Assembly (NCBI GenBank): GCA_028551475.1
Contig: CM052360.1
Span: forward strand, 13,628,501-13,692,500
Direction: 5' to 3'
DNA length: 64,000 nt
From: Casuarina equisetifolia
Lineage: Eukaryota; Streptophyta; Magnoliopsida; Fagales; Casuarinaceae
Position 1 is the stretch's first letter, and each line of letters opens with the position of its first letter. Position numbers and translations under genes: made by a program. Below, piece by piece: positions 61,768 to 64,000 of the stretch. Under the pieces are notes generated by a model. That model was not told the origin of the DNA, did no database searches, and was given only the letters and a program-made list of their open reading frames with translations.

Positions 61768-64000
61768 ATCTCCCCCTTTTTGATGATGACAAAATATCTC
61801 AATAGTATGGCACATGTCACCAAATAACTCACCAATTACTAATCATGTTTTTCATGAGAACATAACTAGGCATTAGGCATTGCAAAAGTTGATCATCGCA
61901 TAATCAGATTCACAATTACTATTCATGTGATCAGAATCAACAAGCAAGTCCTATGCATGTTTCTAATATATTTTGAACACCATAGAACATGTGAGACTTA
62001 ACAAGCAAGGGTGTTAGAGAGATATCCCACATTCTACACTTATAAAGTCAAAAATAAGACTTCACATGTGCACATTATTCTTTCCCCTTTTCTATCATAA
62101 GTAAAAAGATGAACATGCAAGTAATCACGATAGAATGTAAAAATGGCCAGTAGAAAGATAAGGTTAGAGCTCTAACCAGATGTTGTTGGAGTATAAATAG
62201 AGTCACTCCCCCTTAAACTGAGCAATTTGTGTAACAGTAAAAGAGCAGAGAAATGGTAGTAACAAAGAATAGAGAATTAAAATATTTTCAAGGACTAACA
62301 TTCCAAGTTCTCTTCTAAAAGCATAAAACCTTTCTTTAGATAAAGGTTTGGTTAGGATATCAGCAATTTATTGATCAATACACACAAATTCAAGCACAAC
62401 ATGTCTTTTTTGAACATGATCTCTAATGAAATGATGTCTAATTTCTATGTGTTTCGTTTTAAAGTGCTGTATAGGATTCTCAGTGAGATCAATTGCACTA
62501 GTGTTGTCACATTTTAATGGAACTTTCTGTGATAATATGCCATAATCCTTTAATCGTTGTTTTATCCACAATGTTTGAGCACAACTACAAGTAGTAGCTA
62601 TATATTCAACTTCAGTGGAGGAAAGAGCTACACAATTTTGTTTGTTGGAGTGTCAAGAAAGAAACATGTTTATGAGATAATGACATCCACCACTCGTACT
62701 CTTCCTATCTAATTTGCAGCCAACATAATCTAAATCACTAAAGGCATGCAAGTTCAAGGTTGTATCTCTAGGATACCATATTCTTAAAGAAACTGTGTCT
62801 CTAAGGTATCTAAAGATTCTTTTAACAGAGACTAGGTGTTCTTCTTTAGGATTGGATTGATACCTAGCACACAAGCATACACTAAACATAATATCAGGTC
62901 TAGATGCAGTCAAATATAGCAAAGAACCAATCATTCCACAATATGATTTAGTGTCTATGCTACTTCCATTTTCTTCATTGGATAGTGATAAGGAAGTGCT
63001 CATAGGTGTATTCATTAGTTTAAAGTCACGCATCTTATATTTCTTGAGCAATTCACTTGTGTATTTTGTTTGACTTATAAAGGTTCCTTTGTTTGTTTGT
63101 TTGATTTGCAACCCAAGAAAGTATGTTAACTCACCCATCATGCTCACTTCAAATTCACTTTGCATGCATACAGCAAATTCTTCACATAGTGTAGAATTTG
63201 TAGAACCAAACACAATGTCATCAAAATATATTTGAACAATTAAAATTTATTTTTCTTTGTTCTTTATAAATAAAGTATTGTCCATTTTCTCTTTTCTAAA
63301 ATTGTTATAATCAAAAAGGAGCTTAGTTTATCATATCATGCCCATGGAGCTTGTTTCAAACCATAAAAAACTTTTGAAAGTTTAAACACATGATTTGAAT
63401 GCATTGGATCTTCAAATCCAGGTGGTTGTTCAACATACACCTCCTCCTTTACAATACCATTTAAAAAATCACTTTTGACATCCATTTGAAACAAAGTAAA
63501 GTTCATACAATAAGCAAAGGCAAGTATGATCCTAATTGCTTCTAATCTAGCCACTAGTGCAAATGTTTTCATCATAGTCAATTCCTTCTTCTCAACTATA
63601 TCCTTGTGCTACTAATCTAGCCTTATTTCTAGTGATAGTACCATTTTCATCTAGTTTATTTTTGAATACCCATTTGGTGCCTATAACCAAATGATCATTT
63701 GGTCTAGGAACTAGATTCCAAACCTTACTTCTTTCAAATTGGTTTAATTCTTTTTGCATAGCAAGGAACCAATTTTCATCTTCAAGAGCCTCATCTACTT
63801 TCTTTAGCTTCACTTGGAATATAAAGGCTTGATGTTCATAAGTGTTGTGAACCCGAGACCTTGTACTCACTCTAACATTAGGATTTCCTATGATGTGATC
63901 CTAATCTACTTCATTTCTTACTCTAGGAAATGAAGGTTCCCTAATGTCAGACTCCCTCTCAACTTCAGCCCTATTTGGAACACTTTTAGATCTAATGTTC
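61768..64000 (-). mobile_element. SIRE-like Ty1/Copia pol, running off the right edge
   Basis: Minus-strand parts: reverse transcriptase (63592-63870 and 63336-63581, with FQMDVKSDFLNGIVKEEVYV), the RT end and connection (62653-63213, FLGLQIKQTNKGTFISQTKY), and RNase H (62368-62571, CDNTSAIDLTENPIQHFKTK). A non-coding tail then runs to the purine tract at 61768. It is the best-preserved element here, with only a few breaks visible. Gag, integrase and the 5' LTR are outside the window, so wholeness cannot be judged. Confidence 0.88.

Overview
The window is nuclear DNA of a flowering plant, most likely a woody eudicot. It is AT-rich, its genes carry GT-AG introns, and three quarters of it is LTR-retrotransposon debris. 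The species cannot be told from the sequence. I support three host genes, all on the minus strand. They are a 2-oxoglutarate/Fe(II) dioxygenase (1972-4424, 3 exons), a plant intracellular Ras-group LRR protein of the PIRL1/3/9 type (13619-15793, 3 exons, with one in-frame stop), and the 60S ribosome-assembly factor MAK16 (16887-20866, 9 exons, complete). An unassigned terminal exon lies at 12892-13229. Degraded pieces that resemble the PIRL locus lie at about 1225-1385 and 7150-7262.

Layout. 1-1138: rearranged LTR fragments (family A). 1225-4424: PIRL-like fragment, then the dioxygenase. 4820-6850: short tandem repeats and two convergent LINE fragments. 7262-12582: two partial Ty3/Gypsy-like elements (family C). 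12892-20866: the gene island. 21517-42019: one very large, non-coding LTR element (family D, minus strand) whose ends carry a near-matching 5-base target duplication. Inside it sit a family B LTR, a chromodomain Gypsy element that itself holds a solo family A LTR, and a multi-LTR element (family G). 42020-46041: Gypsy leader (family F) and family B LTRs. 46042-49806: a pair of direct repeats of about 1.2 kb around an unassigned interior. 49807-52380: foldback-type inverted repeats. 52995-58034: an LTR (family E) and a broken Ty1/Copia element. 58035-60006: a Gypsy pol fragment with a family C LTR in it. 60007-64000: a SIRE-like Copia element that runs off the right edge.

The genes do not form a pathway. 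MAK16 works in nucleolar 60S assembly, PIRL proteins are cytoplasmic LRR scaffolds, and the dioxygenase belongs to specialised or hormone metabolism. The main story is a small gene island squeezed between nested retrotransposons, with signs of decay at its margins. Family letters A-G are my own labels, based on sequence resemblance within the window.
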